Of a stretch of DNA of 13,788 nucleotides, positions 12,969-13,788 are shown one piece after another (within the stretch, counting starts at the first letter, position 1; each line of letters starts with the position of its first letter). Source of the DNA: Dokdonella_A sp035545255 (GTDB taxonomy: Bacteria; Pseudomonadota; Gammaproteobacteria; Xanthomonadales; Rhodanobacteraceae). The translations under genes were made by a program, and so were the position numbers. The stretch is from assembly GCA_035545255.1 (NCBI GenBank), contig DASZYR010000254.1, positions 1 to 13,788 on the forward strand, given 5' to 3'. The notes under the pieces were generated by a model that worked only from the letters and a program-made list of their open reading frames with translations, was not told where the DNA came from and searched no databases.

Positions 12969-13568
12969 ATGACCGATCGCAGGCTCTGGCTCGTCGCGGC
13001 GCTGCTCGCGGTGCTCGGCGTCGCGCTCAACATCGCCTACTGGCTGACGCGCGAAAGGACGAACGCGCAGACGTTCGCCGGTCCGCCGCGATCGGATTAC
13101 ACGCTGACCGATTTCACGCTGAACGCGCTCGACGCGGACGGCAAGCTCGCGTTCCAGACCACGGGTCCGCGTCTCGCGCGGCGCGGCGAGGACGGATCGA
13201 TCTTCGTCACGACGCCGGACTACCTGCTCTACGACGGCGGCGGCCACGCATGGAAGGGAATCTCCGAATCGGCGTGGATCGACCGGCAGGGAACGGTGAT
13301 GAAGCTGCTCGGCCACGTCGAGATGCACCGGCAGGCGGCGAAAGGCGTCAAGCCGGTCGACGTCGTGACGCGCGACCTCACGACCTGGCCCAAGGACAAG
13401 AAGATGGAGACGGCCGAGCCCGCAACGATCGTTCAGCCCGGCTCTATACTGCGCGGCACCGGCATGCGCGGTGATCTCGATGCCAAGGAACTGGAGCTTC
13501 TGTCCGATGTGCACGCAACGATCGAACCCAGGAACCGCCGCAAGGCCGGATCCGCGCCGGCGAAATAG
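12969..13568 (+). CDS. lptC: LPS export ABC transporter periplasmic protein LptC
   Basis: LptC is the bitopic inner-membrane protein that accepts LPS from LptB2FG and passes it to LptA across the periplasm. The 199-residue protein starts MTDRRLWLVAALLAVLGVAL, with an N-terminal membrane anchor at about 6-26, followed by a beta-jellyroll-like domain: YTLTDFTLNALDADGKLAFQTTGPRL-type strands, IFVTTPDYLLYDGG, SESAWIDRQGTVMKLLGHVEMHR, and ATIVQPGSILRGTGMRGDLDAKELELLSDVHATIEP, the family's terminal repeat. The C-terminus is a short basic tail. The last 62 bases overlap lptA in another frame. It is recognised by position between kdsC and lptA as well as by these motifs. Confidence 0.92.
   Translation: MTDRRLWLVAALLAVLGVALNIAYWLTRERTNAQTFAGPPRSDYTLTDFTLNALDADGKLAFQTTGPRLARRGEDGSIFVTTPDYLLYDGGGHAWKGISESAWIDRQGTVMKLLGHVEMHRQAAKGVKPVDVVTRDLTTWPKDKKMETAEPATIVQPGSILRGTGMRGDLDAKELELLSDVHATIEPRNRRKAGSAPAK
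13445..13450 (+). promoter_or_regulatory. possible internal -10 box within lptC for lptA
   Basis: TATACT lies 56 bases before the lptA ATG, inside lptC. The upstream GCAACG is only weakly like a sigma70 or sigma-E -35. In E. coli an envelope-stress promoter for lptAB is reported upstream of lptA, which is why this is noted. Weak evidence. Confidence 0.22.
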
Positions 13569-13788
13569 CGCGAGGCGGACGCTGCTGCTCGCCGCCGTTT
13601 TCGCGCCGCTCGCGGCGCACGCGCTGTCGAGCGACAAGCAGCAGAACATGCTGATCAACTCCGACCACGCCAGGATCGTCCAGAACAAGGACAACAACCA
13701 GCCCGGCGTCACGTATCTCTCCGGCGACGTCACGATGGATCAGGGCACGACGAAGGCCCGCGGCGACGAGGCGACGATCTACCAGCAC
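13507..13788 (+). CDS. lptA: periplasmic LPS-bridge protein LptA, 3' part outside window
   Basis: LptA forms the periplasmic beta-jellyroll filament that carries LPS from LptC to LptD. Ninety-four codons are visible before the window ends. The start is ATG 13507, ten bases after GGAG (13493-13496), inside the lptC coding end (62-base overlap, frame +1). It is the only ATG before the mature region. The signal peptide has a long basic n-region of about 27 residues (Arg-rich), a core TLLLAAVFAPLAAHA and a likely cut before LSSDKQQ. The mature start NMLINSDHARIVQNKDNNQPGVTYLSGDV-like stretch (read in segments INSDHARIVQ and GVTYLSGDVTMDQGTTKARG) fits the LptA/OstA domain. Its place after lptC supports the call; lptB and rpoN would be expected next. 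Confidence 0.9.
   Translation, partial: MCTQRSNPGTAARPDPRRRNSARRTLLLAAVFAPLAAHALSSDKQQNMLINSDHARIVQNKDNNQPGVTYLSGDVTMDQGTTKARGDEATIYQH

Overview
This is a GC-rich, gene-dense chromosomal segment of a Gram-negative bacterium, most likely a gammaproteobacterium of or near the Xanthomonadales. The evidence is the gene content and order rather than any single protein. A Rrf2-type regulator starting MLRVSKLTDYATVV heads a suf operon. Hda, an AI-2E/PerM permease, PgsA and a DUF2066 protein are divergent from purM-purN-DUF3108. bolA-murA is divergent from kdsD-kdsC-lptC-lptA. Almost everything is conserved housekeeping: Fe-S assembly, peptidoglycan precursor supply and recycling, replication control, phospholipid and purine synthesis, and LPS inner-core synthesis and export. 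I see no rRNA, tRNA, CRISPR array, prophage or intact insertion sequence.

Layout. (1) 1-1505, minus: sufR then sufB, with sufB leaving the window. A clear sigma70 promoter sits on a 31-bp dyad that looks like the Rrf2 operator. (2) 1619-3303, plus: amgK-murU, a peptidoglycan recycling pair. murU has no stop codon of its own and runs into a 28-bp perfect palindrome and then antisense through hda. (3) 6518-3347, minus: DUF2066 gene, pgsA, perM and hda, translationally coupled at two of the three junctions. (4) 6785-9271, plus: purM-purN (GTGA overlap) and a DUF3108 envelope-type protein. (5) 10963-9399, minus: bolA/ibaG-like gene then murA. (6) 11206-13788, plus: kdsD, kdsC, lptC and lptA (partial), the Kdo and Lpt supply line.

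The unusual content lies in the gaps. Three families of short palindromic repeats occupy gene junctions: a CCCGCGAAAGCGGG family (about 6638-6723 and 12269-12349), a CTCTCCCGC..GCGGGAGAG family (3308-3335 and 9281-9388), and an ATTCCCC heptad hairpin (10685-10732). Two of them touch the coding ends of real genes: murU has lost its stop at one, and bolA takes its stop codon from another. Several -10 boxes lie very close to start codons; kdsC looks leaderless.

Functionally, much of the window converges on the cell envelope. AmgK and MurU make UDP-MurNAc from recycled sugar, MurA opens the de novo route to the same compound, KdsD and KdsC make Kdo for lipid A-core, LptC and LptA move finished LPS across the periplasm, and PgsA makes phosphatidylglycerol phosphate. 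I did not find a convincing new multi-gene system. The best lead is the nonstop murU/palindrome junction.
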